Assembly (NCBI GenBank): GCA_029891385.1
Contig: CM057225.1
Location: forward strand, 11,817,060-11,881,059
From: Erythroxylum novogranatense
Taxonomy: Eukaryota > Streptophyta > Magnoliopsida > Malpighiales > Erythroxylaceae
DNA: 64,000 bases
Direction of reading: 5' to 3'
Part shown: positions 1-11,934 of the stretch, piece after piece
Numbering within the stretch: the first letter of the stretch is position 1
Layout of the letters: each line of letters opens with the position of its first letter
The notes under the pieces: generated by a model
Databases searched by the model: none
The model's input: only the letters and a program-made list of their open reading frames with translations
Told to the model about the DNA's origin: nothing
Translations under genes and position numbers: made by a program

Positions 1-1
1 T

Positions 2-536
2 TTGAAAGATTTAGCAAAAGAAAGACGAATATTACAGAAAAAATGTAGTACTAAACATTAATGGCAGTGGACCATGGCGGATACCGAAGTAGTACAACGA
101 TTAAATAATCTCTGTAAGGAACTTCCTAAACTCTATAATTACCAGGTCAATGACCAATTACTCGTCTAGCTAGACGCAAGCATTGATACATGGGCAGGAT
201 GCCTTTTAGCAAAACTGCCTAAGCACAAAAAGTACTATCTTAGCAAGTATATAAATGGGACGTTTAATTCTTCAAAATTAAATTACCCCATTCATGAAAA
301 AGAAGCACTAGCCTGTCTCAAAACATTGAGAAAATGGTGAATTGATTTATTACCAGTGAAATTCACAATACGAACTGATTCTCAGTATTTGTGTGGATTC
401 ACTAAGTATCATATAAGCACTAAGTATCATCAGGTGGCAGCTTGAACTAGGTCAGTATCAATTTTATATTCATTATATTAAAACAGCTAACAATTTTCTT
501 GCAGATATATTAACAAGAGAATGGAAGGAGTTATAG
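2..536 (+). pseudogene. Endogenous pararetrovirus: end of reverse transcriptase with RNase H domain, dead
   Basis: The forward frame from base 2 encodes the end of a Caulimoviridae-type reverse transcriptase and its RNase H domain, which in live viruses copies the pregenomic RNA and removes the template. Visible landmarks are the first RNase H aspartate block (LDASIDTWAGCLLA, from about base 170), a later EKEALACLKTL block, a TDSQ block near 373, and the final LADILTREW segment just before the stop at 534-536. The copy is dead: in-frame stops lie at 59-61, 167-169 and 338-340, and the last part is in another frame. An 18-base tandem duplication (400-417 and 418-430) sits where the frame changes. 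The 5' part, including the polymerase YxDD box, lies outside the window. The family call rests on RNase H style and on the viroplasmin-type ORF downstream. Confidence 0.75.
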
Positions 537-1137
537 CACAATTGGAAAGAACCATAGCATTAAAAGAAGCAGAATTGTTAGAATTACAAGTTCAAAGTAT
601 GAATCTCCAAGTTAAGGCCGAAAGTATTACCGAAGAGTTAGACCGACTTAAAACCACACTTACTATGCTAAAAGACCAACCATCACTACCAGAAGCGTCG
701 AAAAGAACCACGCCTTTATCAATTACCAAAGAAGAAACAACTACTCTTTTACCAAGAACCTCACCTGGACCTTCTACCATTACATCATCCTCAAGCACAC
801 AACCTTCTGTAAAATTATCTACTATTCCCCAGAAAACGATAGACCAACAAGGATCCAAGCATTATGTGATTTACAATGGCCCATTTGTTGGCATTTATGA
901 TCAATGGCTCAAAGCAACAATCCATATTACTGGCAAAAATAGTGTTATTCACAAGAGTTTCTAAAAAAAAAAACAGAAGCTGAAAAATCCTATCAGGAAT
1001 TTCAGCACCCAACATTAAGACCACAATACAAGATTATTTTAGCATCACCCGCACCACCAGCTTCAAAGATGATTTCTTTAGGCCAAGCAATAGATCTGGA
1101 AAGGATTAACTCCGTTCCATCCAAAGCACTGCATGAA
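521..1137 (+). pseudogene. Endogenous pararetrovirus: viroplasmin / transactivator-like ORF, frameshifted
   Basis: This ORF starts with ATG at 521, overlapping the last 16 bases of the reverse transcriptase frame, a compact arrangement typical of viral genomes. Residues 1-50 form a Leu/Glu/Lys-rich coiled coil, followed by a Ser/Thr/Pro-rich linker. From about residue 115 there is a viroplasmin (RNase H1 N-terminal-like) domain with the core YNGPFVGIYDQW. The frame stops at 962-964, inside a run of 12 A (963-974). The rest of the domain (TEAEKSYQEF) continues in another frame to about 1137, where sequence dissolves into a GAT microsatellite. In caulimoviruses such proteins form inclusion bodies and help polycistronic translation. 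That role is family knowledge; this copy cannot make the full protein as written. The break lies in a homopolymer, so a sequencing error is possible. Confidence 0.72.
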
Positions 1138-1358
1138 GATTATTATGATGATGATGATGATGATGATGATGACGAGGAGGAGGAGGAGGATGATGATGAT
1201 TATGATTGTGATTATGATGACGATGACGATGATGATGATGATGACATCATTTTCATGATTATTATGATGATTATTATTATTATGATTATTATTATGATGA
1301 TGATGATGATGATGGTGATGATAATAATTATTATTATTATTATGATGATGATGATGAT
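1138..1358. repeat. GAT/GAC/TTA trinucleotide microsatellite, left half
   Basis: An imperfect array of GAT, GAC, GAG and TTA triplets. It translates to Asp, Glu, Ile or Met runs on one strand and His, Asn or Ile runs on the other, so any open frame here is an artefact. It directly abuts the pararetroviral remnant, and its last five bases (ATGAT, 1354-1358) are one copy of the target-site duplication of the following LTR. Confidence 0.95.
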
Positions 1359-1674
1359 TGTAACACCCCAACTCCCGTAAGACTCGGACTCAACATCGAT
1401 GGTGATATCCGAGTCCGTGCCTTACGAGGGTGGCGTGATACATCACTCAGTCAAATCACAGTATAATTTTTTTTTTCTTTGAATCATACACACATAATAA
1501 CTATTTTGCAGAAACAGTAATTTAATACAAGTCTAAAACATTTATACAGACATTTAGGAATACAATCTCATACAAAACTGTTCAGCTATTAATGCAGATG
1601 CAACTAATCTCGTCCCCTTCTATCACTCCGCGATCATAATACACCCGTTGCCTAACGGGGTATTCTTCTGATTC

Positions 1675-1725
1675 CTGCAAAATAATTGCAGATTGAGGGT
1701 GAGTTTTTGCAAACTCAATGAGTGA
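1675..1725 (-). promoter_or_regulatory. Splice-acceptor-like module in the solo LTR
   Basis: On the minus strand this reads a short inverted repeat, AAACTCACCC, a T-rich tract and TTTTGCAG/G. The same order is present in the LTR at 59801-59844, including matching sequence after the CAG. It would be the acceptor for the donor-like GTAAG at 4186-4190, giving a predicted intron of about 2.5 kb. This is inferred from sequence pattern and conservation only. Confidence 0.5.
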
Positions 1726-2329
1726 CCATTATCAATGGTCCGCTCACTCAAGTACAGAATCAAATAATAACTTATGTTTTCATTCTTTCTATTTGATCTC
1801 ATTTTTTCAATTCCCATAGATCTATCTCTATCTCATAATACATTTTCTCAAGAATTCCCCATTTACATATTTACATAAATCTATATTCATACATCCCATT
1901 TCTCGATACAAAGTATTTCACTCGTTTCCTATTTAATTATCATATGGCTGTGATCTAGTGCCTAAACTGTCCCATCGATGGGCTCAATAATAGCTGACCC
2001 TTGTCCAATACTGGATACTGGGTTCATTATACGTTGAGCCTAAGGCTCTAAATCAGTCATGAACTTGAAGTCGATTTTCACACATTGAGCTAAAAGCTCT
2101 AATCGATGGCAACTTTGGTCAACAGCTCTAATATTCCATACAACACTAAGCATATCACAATCAGTCATACATTCTATAATTAGGAGTACCCCATAACTGT
2201 TTTCACACCAGTGTAGAGCATTTCGCCTATCATTCAATCAAACATATCAGAATAAATGCAGTCTGTAACCCATTATCAATTCATATCAGTTCTGTGACCA
2301 AGCATCTATACTGCCCCTATAAGGGCACA

Positions 2330-2960
2330 TTAATCGTTGAGCCATAGGCTCTAGAACTGTCCCATCAAGGGCTTATTAATCGTTGAGCGTATCTTAATGG
2401 TAGGAGAGCCCTCTGGGTATGCACTACTTTCCACACATCTTAGAGGTAGGAGAGCCCTCTAGGTATGTACTAACTCATCAATCGTTGAGCTTTTCGCTCT
2501 AAAACTGTCCCGTCAAGGGCTCATTAATCATTGAACTTGTCTTAGGAGTAGGAGAGCCCTCTGGGTATGCACTACTTCCCACGCGTCTTAGGGATAGGAG
2601 AGCCCTCTGGGTATGCACTATCTCATCAATCATTGAGCTTTTCACTATGAAACTATCCCGTCAAGGACTCATTAATCATTGAACTTGTCTTAGGAGTAGG
2701 AGAGCCCTCTGGGTATGCACTACTTCCTACGCGTCTTAGGGATAGAAGAGCCCTCTGGGTATGCACTATCTCATCAATCGTTGAGCTTTTCGCTATGAAA
2801 CTATCCTGTCAAGGGCTCATTAATCATTGAACTTGTCTTAGGAGTAGGAGATCCCTCTAGGTATGCACTACTTCCCACGCTTCTTAGGGATAGGAGAGCC
2901 CTCTGGGTATGCACTATTTCTCACGCATCTTAGGGATAGGAGAGCCCTCTAGGTATGCAC
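2330..2960. repeat. Tandem repeats of about 149 bp with a shorter internal unit
   Basis: Near-identical units start at about 2506, 2654 and 2803, giving a period near 149 bases. Each contains two copies of a shorter segment built on TAGGAGAGCCCTCTGGGTAT. Flanking degenerate copies extend the array on both sides. The related LTR at 59177-59400 has short GAGCCC-containing repeats at the equivalent place, so this part of the LTR expands by slippage or unequal exchange. Coding potential is absent. Confidence 0.85.
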
Positions 2961-3842
2961 TATTCCCTTTTTGAGCACAAGGCTCTTTTCCAGTAGTTGA
3001 ACTTGTAGCTCTGCATCACTATATAGCTCGAAGCCCAGTTATAACGTTGAGCTGAAAGCTCTGATCAGTGGCTGCTTTGGTCGCAGCTTTCAATAACTGA
3101 TTTTGCTTTCATAAATGAACGACATGTGTCACAATTCAATCACTTTATTAATGTATTCATATATCACAATCATTTCTAATCTATTCCATATTTTCACATC
3201 ACAAACACAATTACACTATCACATTCTTATAACATCTTTGTATACTATCACTTCAATACTCCGGACCTTTGATCCGGAGTTCATATTCAATACTGACTCA
3301 TCATTTTACTTCAGAGAATTTAAATCATTGAATTATAACATTTAATACTTTGGGAACCGTCTAGGTCACTCACCTGGCTTCTGCGCTAATGCCTAGAAGT
3401 CTCAGAAATGTCTGAGGCTGACTTTCCAAATGCCCCTATCACAAATCAAACACCCTAAGTTTACACATTGCCCTTTCAGAATAAAACTCATGTAGTAGTT
3501 TACAAAAATAAACGTATCACGCACTTTAGCGACATTCCCGGCACTAACCCAATATTTCACCCTCAAAATCTTCCTTAAAAATTAGAATTCAGTTGATACC
3601 CAAATCAGTCAATTCGTTTCAGAAATCCCAAAGTTATTCTCCAACATATAACCATATCTTTCACTAAACTACTATTCCAGATTTCAAGCCTTTACAGACT
3701 GATTTAACATTTCCCCTCTTCATAAAGCATGAAGACCTTTGTCTCTAGCTCATTATAAATAAGAAATTATCTCATTTGAATAACAATATAAAAAGTTATG
3801 GCTTAAAAACCAAAACATATTCATTCAGGAACAGGGGTCCTT

Positions 3843-3931
3843 GTCGCGGCGTGCTCCCTCATTCACGTCGCAACGTGCGGCCATGTGCTCGTCGCAATGT
3901 GCGCATGAGCACGTCGCGACGTGCGAGCCGT
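3843..3931. repeat. Cluster of GC-rich palindromes (CGTCGCGACG type)
   Basis: Four or five versions of a CACGTCGCGACGTGC-like word occur in about 90 bases of otherwise AT-rich LTR. One copy, 3909-3924, is a perfect 16-base palindrome. Other copies differ by one or two bases (CGTCGCAACGTGC, CGTCGCAATGTGC). CpG density is far above the surroundings. Function is unknown; similar palindrome clusters with different words occur in other elements of this window. Confidence 0.8.
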
Positions 3932-4185
3932 CTCCTTCCCCAAATCCATTTTTTCACCATTTTCAAACCAACTCTTCCAATCTATTCAACACATAAATCA
4001 TTCTAAACTTTTAAACCTCATCAATAATCCATTTCCAACCCACTTTAACCCAATATTGTTTACCTAAACAACCAAAACCATCCATATTCGATAACCTTAA
4101 AACCTAACATAAAAACACCCAAATCTATACCTTTTAACACTTAAAACGGGAATCAATCAACTCTTTAAGAAGAAGGAGGGTTAAA

Positions 4186-4190
4186 CTTAC
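4186..4190 (-). promoter_or_regulatory. Donor-like GTAAG in the solo LTR leader
   Basis: On the minus strand the context is ATCAAGTAAGTTT, close to a consensus plant 5' splice site. It lies about 120 bases downstream of the TATA box at 4311-4320 and after a GA-rich leader, as in the other gypsy-type LTRs here. Splicing itself is inferred. Confidence 0.45.
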
Positions 4191-4310
4191 TTGATTTAGC
4201 TTACAAATTCTTTAAACTCTTCATAACTCCATCGAAAATTCCTTTCCTCTTTTCCTCCTCTTCTTCTTCACGGCATCTTCATTTCCTTCCCCATTTTCAA
4301 AACCAAATTT

Positions 4311-4320
4311 CCTTTTTATA
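4311..4320 (-). promoter_or_regulatory. TATA box of the solo LTR
   Basis: TATAAAAAGG on the minus strand. The preceding sequence (AAAATGGACATT, then an AT-rich stretch) is also found just before the TATAAAAG of the LTR at 10383-10390. This conserved setting makes it the best core-promoter candidate for this LTR. Confidence 0.6.
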
Positions 4321-4848
4321 CCATTTCTAATTATGAAATGTCCATTTTACCCTCTTCATTTAGCCTTAACCCTTATTCTCTTAAGTATCTTGCCCAAATT
4401 GCCCTCATACCAAATCTTATAACTTTACTATTTCAATTCAAAAATTCCGACTCTTAGGGACAGAATTGAAATTCAACATCTTTCCGGGTTACTCGTTTTC
4501 ATGCCCATCAATTTCCAATACAATCAATTTATTTTTTTGACTCTCATAAAACTTTCCAAATTTCAATAGCTTAGGCTAAAACAAAATTCCTAAATCATGT
4601 CTCTAATTGGAGTGTCAAATGAACAATCATTTTCAGTACCAAAAATCTCATCGGTACCCACTTTACAATATGCCGCAGAATTCACATAAATCACTCCAAT
4701 TCTATCTATCAACTACACAATTTCACATTTTTCACAAAAACACCAAAAACTAGGAATTTTCACGAGTGCATACACAATCTTGTGTACAAAGTCACAACCC
4801 AATCCAAATTTACTATTTTATCCTCCCCATCGGTGACAGGATGTTACA

Positions 4849-5145
<297 letters not shown>

Positions 5146-5999
5146 ATGTTTTCTGTCCATATTTTATACTCAAATATCAGATGTTGGACCCCGAACGTTT
5201 CTTAGAAGTTAGAACTGGAAATCAAAAATTTTGGTGATTAATCATGAGTAAAGAAAAAATGAATGAAAATTATTGAACCAAGAAATGATAGACAAGAGTA
5301 AAGTAGCGAATGAGCAATGTGGATAGATTCATGTTTTACCTTGGTGCTTTTAGTGCATAAGAGATTTCGAAATAGGAAGAATTAAGGTGAAAGTTAGAAG
5401 GAGAATGAAAGCAAAAATGAAGTTGAATTTGTGTAGTAAGTTGATGAAGAATATGTATATATGTGTATGTTCTATTATTGGTATTCATGATTAATCATGG
5501 ATTATAAATTTCCTTATAGATGATATTGATCTGAAATGAAGTTGAGAATGAGTAGTAATTGAAGTAAAAAAGGTAATCTTAGTATGATTTGTGTTAAGGA
5601 AAGATTGTGAAACATAATGGAGGGTTGATCTGGAAAATATTTATGGAGTATGCTTCAATCTTTTAGTTACAAATTTTTCTCTAGTTATCCAAACAAGATG
5701 ATTCTTAATTTGGATTAAACTAAAAACATATGACTACATTGAAGACATTAAATTTAAATTTTGTCTTTAAGAATCTCAAAATTTGTCATGAAGTTGAGAA
5801 CTGAGTGCAAAACATTGGATGAATGTAAAAATTCATATTCTATATTTGAGGGAAAATTTGGATTAATCTAGACTGATTTAGGCAAATGTGTCTTTTGGAA
5901 CGTTGTAGGTCTTTCTTTTATCTTTCCAGCGGTATATAGCTTGAAATTTTTGGACTTATAGACTGAAAGTTATGGTCCTTATAAAGGAAGATGTCTCTT

Positions 6000-6425
6000 T
6001 TGTCTCTTTGCTTCTTCTATGTTTTACTTCTTCTTCTTTTTGTTTCTTCTGTGTTTGACCATCTGCTTCTTCTGTTTTTGACCATCCGCTTCTTCTATGT
6101 TTGACTTCTGCTTCTTCTGTGTTTGACCATCTGCTCCTTCTATGTTTGACTTCTACTTCTTCTGTGTTTGACCATCTGCTTCTTCTGTGTTTGACCATCC
6201 GTTTCTTCTATGTTTGACTTCTGCTTCTTTTGTGTTTGACCATCTGCTTCTTCTATGTTTGACTTATGCTTCTATTGTGTTTGACCATCTGCTTCTTCTA
6301 TGTTTTGCTCCTTCAATGTTTTTCTCCTTTTATGTTTTGCTTCTTTTATATTTTGCTCCTTCTATGTTTTGTTTCTTCTATGTTTTGCTCCTTCTATGTT
6401 TTGCTTCTGCTGCTTTTTCACCTGT
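6000..6425. repeat. Short tandem array: TTTGACCATCTGCTTCTTCT words
   Basis: About 18 imperfect copies of a 20-23 base word. It starts as TTTGACCATCTGCTTCTTCTG alternating with TTTGACTTCTG and degrades to ATGTTTTGCTCCTTCT. It can be read open on both strands (Phe/Leu/Cys-rich forward, Lys/Arg/Glu-rich reverse), but this is a consequence of period and composition, not coding. Confidence 0.9.
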
Positions 6426-6427
6426 AC

Positions 6428-7480
6428 CTATCTTCTATTCCATTTTTCCCTTCAGAAGATAGAATCTATCTTTAAGGTCCTCATGAAAGTTGTAGATATT
6501 GAAGTCCTCTTTCGAACCATATAAAGAACACCTTAATCTGATATATGTAGGGAAAGTTATAGAAAATTTCTCACTTCTTCTGTCTTTTTTCCATTCGTCT
6601 TCTTTTTCATTTGACTTCTTCTGTACCTATCTTATGTTCCATTTTTGACCCTTCAAAAAATAGAATCTATCTTTGAAATCTTCATAAAAGTTGTAGATCT
6701 TGAATTCCTCTTTCTAACCATATAAATAAAACTTTAATCCAATAACTGTAGGGAAAGTTATAACAATTTTCCCACTTCTTCTGTCTTTTTCCATTCGTCT
6801 GCCTTTTCATTTGGCTTTGTCTTTACCTATCTTCTATTCCATTTTTGACACTTCATAAGATAGAATATATCTTTTAAGTCTTCATGAAAGTTATATATCT
6901 TGAAGTTCACTTTCAAACTATATAAAGAAAACCTTAATCTGATATCTGTAGGGAAAGTTATAGCAATTTTTCGACTTCTTTTGTCTTTTTCCATTCGTTT
7001 GCCTTTTCATTTGGCTTTGTCTATACCTATATTCTATTCTACTTTTTACCCTTCAAAAGATAGAATCTATCTTTTAGGTCTTCATGAAATCTGTAGATCT
7101 TGAAGTCCTCTTTCGAACCATATAAAGAACACCTAAATCTAATATCTTTAGGGAAAGTTATAGTAATTTTTCCACTTCTTCTGTCTTTTTCCATTTTTCT
7201 GTTTTTTCATCTGGCTTCATCTGTACCTATATTCTGTTTCATTTTTGACCTTTAAAAAACAAAATCTATCTTTGAGTCTTCATGAAAGTTGTAGATCTTG
7301 AAGTCCTCTTTCTAACCATATAAAGAACACCTTAATTTGATATCTGTAGGGAAAGTTACAACAATTTTCCCACTTCTTCTACCTTTTTCCATTCGTTTGC
7401 TTTTATATTTGGTTTCGTCTGCACCTATCTTCTGCTCTATTTTGACCCTTCAGATGATAAAGCTAACCTCAAGGTCTTCT
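6428..7480. repeat. Five to six tandem copies of a roughly 205-base unit
   Basis: Each unit contains, in order, a CCTATCTTCTATTCCATTTT stretch, GATAGAATCTATCTTT, TTCATGAAAGTTGTAGATCTT, CCATATAAAGAACACC and GGGAAAGTTATAGCAATTTT. Units start near 6428, 6625, 6827, 7022, 7225 and 7425, with small indels. The AAAGTTATA core is also present singly in the second LTR (23826-23840), so the unit is an LTR module that was amplified in this copy. Confidence 0.88.
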
Positions 7481-7668
7481 TCAAAGTTGTAGATCTCAAA
7501 GTTCTCTTTGAAATCGTCTTAAAATGATTTAAATCCAACATCTCTAGTGAAATTTATGCCTTTTTGTCCCGAGACAAATTCAATATGATTAAGGACTAAA
7601 TCTTGTTTGATTCTTTTGGCTATAATTTTATTATTCGACCTTCAAATGAAGTGATTCTTGAGCCCTTA

Positions 7669-9622
7669 CCCTGCATTTGGTTAGTGTCCTCAGGGGTGAG
7701 GACAGTGGACGAGGACGCAAAAGTTCTGTCCTTCGTCCTGTTTGCTTGCTGTCCTCACTTATTTTTGTTCCGTCTTCAGAGGAAAAAGACAGAAATTTTT
7801 TTTCCTTCCAAAATTGAGATACAAAAATTCTTGTCCAATGGACAAGATTATGAAAAGTCCAAAATAGCCTTGTGTAACGTCTGAAACCTAAAACAAATTT
7901 ACCAAACTCCATTGAACAACTGCAGCTCTCCTCTTTCGTTCGGCTTCGTCTCCACTGATAACAGGGTAAGTTTTTTCTTTTCTCGCAGAATCTTCTCTTC
8001 TGTTCCCACTTCAATGTATGCATATGTTATTTCTTTTTCCCCTTCTCTCTCTATTCTCCAGTGTAGATATTTCATCGATGTTTAGTTAAGGAGGGAATTA
8101 GGGATTTGGATTGTCTTGAAGTTTTGTTTCTTCATGAGATCACTCAGTAAAACTGAACTCGTAGGAAAATTCAATAAAGATGCTGCATCGGTGGAGATAA
8201 GGAGGACGAGAATTTACAGGCAGTCTAGATTACCATTTTTAGTTTATTGCAATTTTTCCGATTCCTAATTCTCAGTTCTATCTCAATCACTTGACTAATT
8301 TCTCTTTCCAGGAGTAATATTGCTAGTGATAAGAACCATATGCTGGTTGGACTTTCAAATGGGTCATTTTGCATAATATTTTCTAAAAGTCAAAAGCCCA
8401 GGATGACTATCTTGTTTATATTTTTTCCTAATTGAAAGTAATTTCAACTTGGCTCTTGCTGTATTTAATGCAGTTTCATGGGGCTTTTGAGTTTGGCTCC
8501 TGTTCAGAATTGAGTAATTATCATAATTTTCACATTCTTCATGTTACGGCCTTACTCCTAGTGTGAAGAACTATTTCTATCAAGCTATTTATAGAGAAGT
8601 TATGTTACTTGTTGTTTAGTCTGAACATACAGGTAGAATAAAGTTTTTGCATCTAAATCAGTATCTTGTCAAGTGAAATGTTCGATTACTTGTGTGCTCA
8701 TTTTCACTACTTACATTTTGGAACTATTTCTTTGTCTAAGGTTTCATACATTTAAGTTTTTGGAGATATTACTAGGGAGTAGAGTATTCAATGAGAAATG
8801 AGTAATTGAGCTCTTGGACTCTGTTGAACTATTTTAATAGCCTGTGTTCAGCAAAAGGAGACAAAGGCTTTTAACTGAGGAAATTTCTTAGCTGCAATAT
8901 GGATGCCAGTGATGCATGTAATACTGCATGAAATAGGTAGTCTCCTTAGAACTCAGTTGGAATTGCCCTGTGCTTGTAACCGTTGGCCAAGTTATGGTGA
9001 TATGTACTTTTCTGATATAGAATCCTGTTGGAAGCTTTCTTTTACAGGTTTGATATCTATTTCTAGGTGCTTAACTTTAAAAGCAGGGGTTTTTGCAGAC
9101 AGATATCAATTTGTGTTGGTTGTTGGCTACGTATCTTCATCTTGTTCCAATTGTTGAATTTAAGAATGTACTTCTCTAGTTCTTTATTGAATCAGGAGGG
9201 ATAAGCATGAGCAGGCTTTGTCGTTAGCTCAAGTTAACCAAAACTTCATTTTCCCATTATTTAGAGTCATTTTTCTTTTTCTGGGTGAGGGCAGGTTAGT
9301 GCTCCTTTCAAATTATTTAGCATTTTAATTTAACTTTGAACGGACATAGTTTTTGTTTGCCTTATAGTCTTCTGTTCTTGGATCTGTTTTAATGTCTACT
9401 TACTTTCCCTTTCCAGGAGTAATACGGCACAGAAGAGTGATGTTTTTTGGATTTCAACCGGATCTCTTTGTATAGTGATGCTATTTTGATTGGTAACTAT
9501 AATTGTATAGAACACATCTATCTTGTTTATATTTTTTGTTATGTAATCTTCTTTTCATTGAAGGTGACTTTCTTTGGCTCTTGCCATCTTTCATGGAGCT
9601 TTATCATATTCTGCTAGCAACT
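7669..9622 (+). other. Left arm of the DNA element: possible 5' UTR and introns, no ORF
   Basis: This 1.95 kb has no recognisable domain. Around 7917-7975 there is a leader-like CTCTCCTCTTTCGTTCGGCT stretch followed by AGGGTAAG, a good donor-like site. Two related segments, TTTCCAGGAGTAATA at about 8308-8322 and 9411-9425, each look like an acceptor plus a short exon start, so the arm contains a diverged internal duplication. I read it as untranslated leader of a captured or transposon gene. The short frames here (for example 8903-9157) have no family resemblance. Confidence 0.4.
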
Positions 9623-10382
9623 AATATTATTGGACGCCGAACTTTCCTTGGAAGCTAGAACTATTAAATGAGGAATTGTTGGCAATTATTCATGTGTATA
9701 GAAAAGGAGAATTCCTGAATTTGAAATAAAGAGAAAATATTGATTGAATCAAAGTGAGAGGATCGGTAAATAGAGTATGAGTTGGATATTTTAGTGAATA
9801 TACTTCAGTATTTTGATGATATTTTGATATGTAAAGCTCCAAATGAATTGATTCTTGTTTTTAATTAAACTAGAGACATGGAGCTACAAGTTATATTAAG
9901 GATTTGAATTCCAATTTAGTCTCTAAGAAAGTCAACTTTTAGATGGAAGTCATGCGCAGGATAATGTTTCAGCATAAGAACAGTTTGGAAATGTTTGGGT
10001 ATAACTTTCAGATTAGTGAACCAAATTGAATTATTTTGATGTCATTAGAAAATTAAGACAATGAGGAACATTTCTATAGAAGGAAGTTTTAGCAAATTCC
10101 TTCAATTTGATGGTTAGAAAAATATCCTAAATTAAACATGAATTAAAATGAATTTTTGGGGCATTGATAGATTATTTTATAATTTTGAGGAATTAATTAG
10201 CATGTTAATATGAGAAATTAACATGTTAATTTGAGCAAGATCATAAAGCATGGGTTGATTAGATTTAAATTGAATTAAGGTGGTAATTTATGCATGAGGG
10301 CAAAATTGGAAGACCACTTAAGTCATTTAAGTTGCAAGGCATATAAGTAAGGACAAAATGGACATTGTCTAATCATAAGTGG

Positions 10383-10390
10383 TATAAAAG
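10383..10390 (+). promoter_or_regulatory. TATA box of the second solo LTR
   Basis: TATAAAAG preceded by AAAATGGACATT and an AT-rich stretch that matches the context of the TATA box at 4311-4320 in a different LTR family. A GA-rich leader (about 10410-10510, GAGAGAGAGA-like) follows. Confidence 0.6.
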
Positions 10391-10625
10391 GCAAGAAAAA
10401 TGAGTCTTCCTTCCATTAGAAGAGAGGGAAACGAAAATTAGAGAGAGAGAGAAGAGAGAAGCACGAAAATAGAGAGAAAGAGGGGAGAAAAAGAGGAAGA
10501 GCTAGGGTTTTCCATTTTCTTGGAGTTCAAGTGGGTGTTTGGAGCTAATTCAAGAAGGAAAAGCTAGAGGAAGGTTCAAGTTTCCATTAGAGCCAAGAAA
10601 ACCCTTGGTTGGGTGAAGATTCAAT

Positions 10626-10630
10626 GTAAG
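10626..10630 (+). promoter_or_regulatory. Donor-like GTAAG in the second solo LTR
   Basis: Context TTCAATGTAAGATTTTT, about 240 bases after the TATA box. With the acceptor-like CAG/G at 22412-22415 it would define an intron of about 985 bases once the nested element is removed, nearly the same size as in the outermost LTR (987). Inferred from conserved spacing. Confidence 0.45.
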
Positions 10631-11934
10631 ATTTTTGAAAGATTTTGGTTCTTATGACTTAAGAATGGTATGGGTTTGTGTTTTCCAAGATTAATTTTGG
10701 TGATTTTGTGTTATGGGTTTGTCAATTGGGATCACCATTGATTTTGGAATTATGGTTTTTGTTAAAGGGGATTTAGGGAGGCAAGAGGAATCAAGATCAA
10801 GGGGAAACAAATTGATTCAAGTTTCAAGAAAGGAATTAAGGTGGGTGACATTTTTATATTTATGTTAATAAGCCATAAATGTTTTCCAACTCAAGGGAAT
10901 TAATTGATTTTTCCAACTACTTGATAAAAGTGCATTTATTGTTCTTTGAATACTTGCAAATTTCCACATGCTTTTTTTGTAAATGAATTTTTGAAAATGA
11001 TTGCTAAATGCTTTGAAATTGTGGTACATGTTGCCTTCATATTATTTGAGAAAGGTTTATTATGATTGGCATATACTTTTGGTTGTGAAATTGTGAAATG
11101 ATGATAGAATTGCATATGAATGGTGCATGCTCATGAAAGTCAAGTTTTTAAATAATGTGCCATATGGACCACATGTTTTGAAGTTCATGAACTTCATGTT
11201 ATGTGGGTTTATAGTAGTCCCTCAAGAACCGTCACGTGCACGTTGTGTTGGACCCCGTCTCCGAAGCCCAACATTCGGACCCATCCAGCGTAGAAGACCC
11301 ACAACCGAACACATATGCTAATCACAATAAGGAAAAATTCACTTTATAAAATTTGGGGTTGGCTCTTGATAAAAATGATCCCTCGGATCTAACGATTCCA
11401 ACGCAACTGGAATCGCTCAATTCGGGTTAGAAATGAAAAAGTTATGGCAAAAATGCTATCTTAAAGAAAACAGTCAAAACTGAGCACTACCGACTTCGGG
11501 TAAGCATTTGAAAATCTTAAAGGCTTAATCACTGATCGGTCTCTTCATAAAACTTGGAGGTTTATGCCTCTAGTTTAATTTAAAACAAGAATCGCTTTGA
11601 TCGGAGCTCTATAGCTCAAGATATTTTAAAAATTCTGAAGCTTAGTCAGCCCTTATCAACTGATCGCCATGCTTCGTTTCAAACCACCATTTTCAATTTG
11701 AAAGAAAATCTGATAAGTCCAGTGTAGAAAGGTAGAAAAATCTTTTAGAAATCCAATGCTTCGAGAATGAGGTAGATCGGAGGTCTGTGCAAAAAGTTAT
11801 GGCCAAAAGAAGGAAAAGGAGTCGTAAGACAAAAATGCAGACGATAAAATGAGACGAAGATGACGTTATCCTTAGCAAAATCAGACGGAGATGATGTCAC
11901 CCTCAGCAAAAATCAGACGGAGATGAACAGAACA

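Larger units (their letters stand above)
1359..4848 (-). mobile_element. Solo LTR of a gypsy-type element (3.49 kb), inserted in a microsatellite
   Basis: The unit begins TGTAACACCCC and ends GGATGTTACA on the plus strand, and is flanked on both sides by ATGAT (1354-1358 and 4849-4853), a clean 5-base TSD. There is no coding region, primer site or polypurine tract, so this is a solo LTR left by LTR-LTR recombination. Orientation is minus. Its end, read in reverse, aligns with the end of the LTR at 38881-60408, sharing a CGCCACCCTCG-like segment followed by a GGATATC-containing inverted stretch. It also shares the splice-acceptor-like module (here 1675-1725) with that LTR. A TATA box (4311-4320), donor-like site (4186-4190), tandem repeats (2330-2960) and a GC-rich palindrome cluster (3843-3931) lie inside. 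Confidence 0.88.
5182..7665 (+). repeat. Left part of the outermost LTR: U3-like, no gene
   Basis: An AT-rich, non-coding stretch running from the TG terminus to the DNA-element insertion site. It holds the two tandem arrays at 6000-6425 and 6428-7480. Sequence at 5650-5830 matches 9795-9975 of the second LTR, the shared segment ending near a block with TTTAGTCTCT-like words. It ends in GTGATTCTTGAGCCC, which aligns base for base with the same position of the other LTR near 23930. Confidence 0.7.

Noticed and set aside
1069..1380. Asp/Met/Ile and His/Asn-rich open frames on both strands
   Set aside because: They are translations of the GAT/TTA microsatellite, as are 4782-5085 and 26147-26362.
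7631..8023. Minus-strand 130-codon frame across the DNA-element edge
   Set aside because: It crosses the transposon boundary at 7669, so it cannot be an old gene, and it has no domain.
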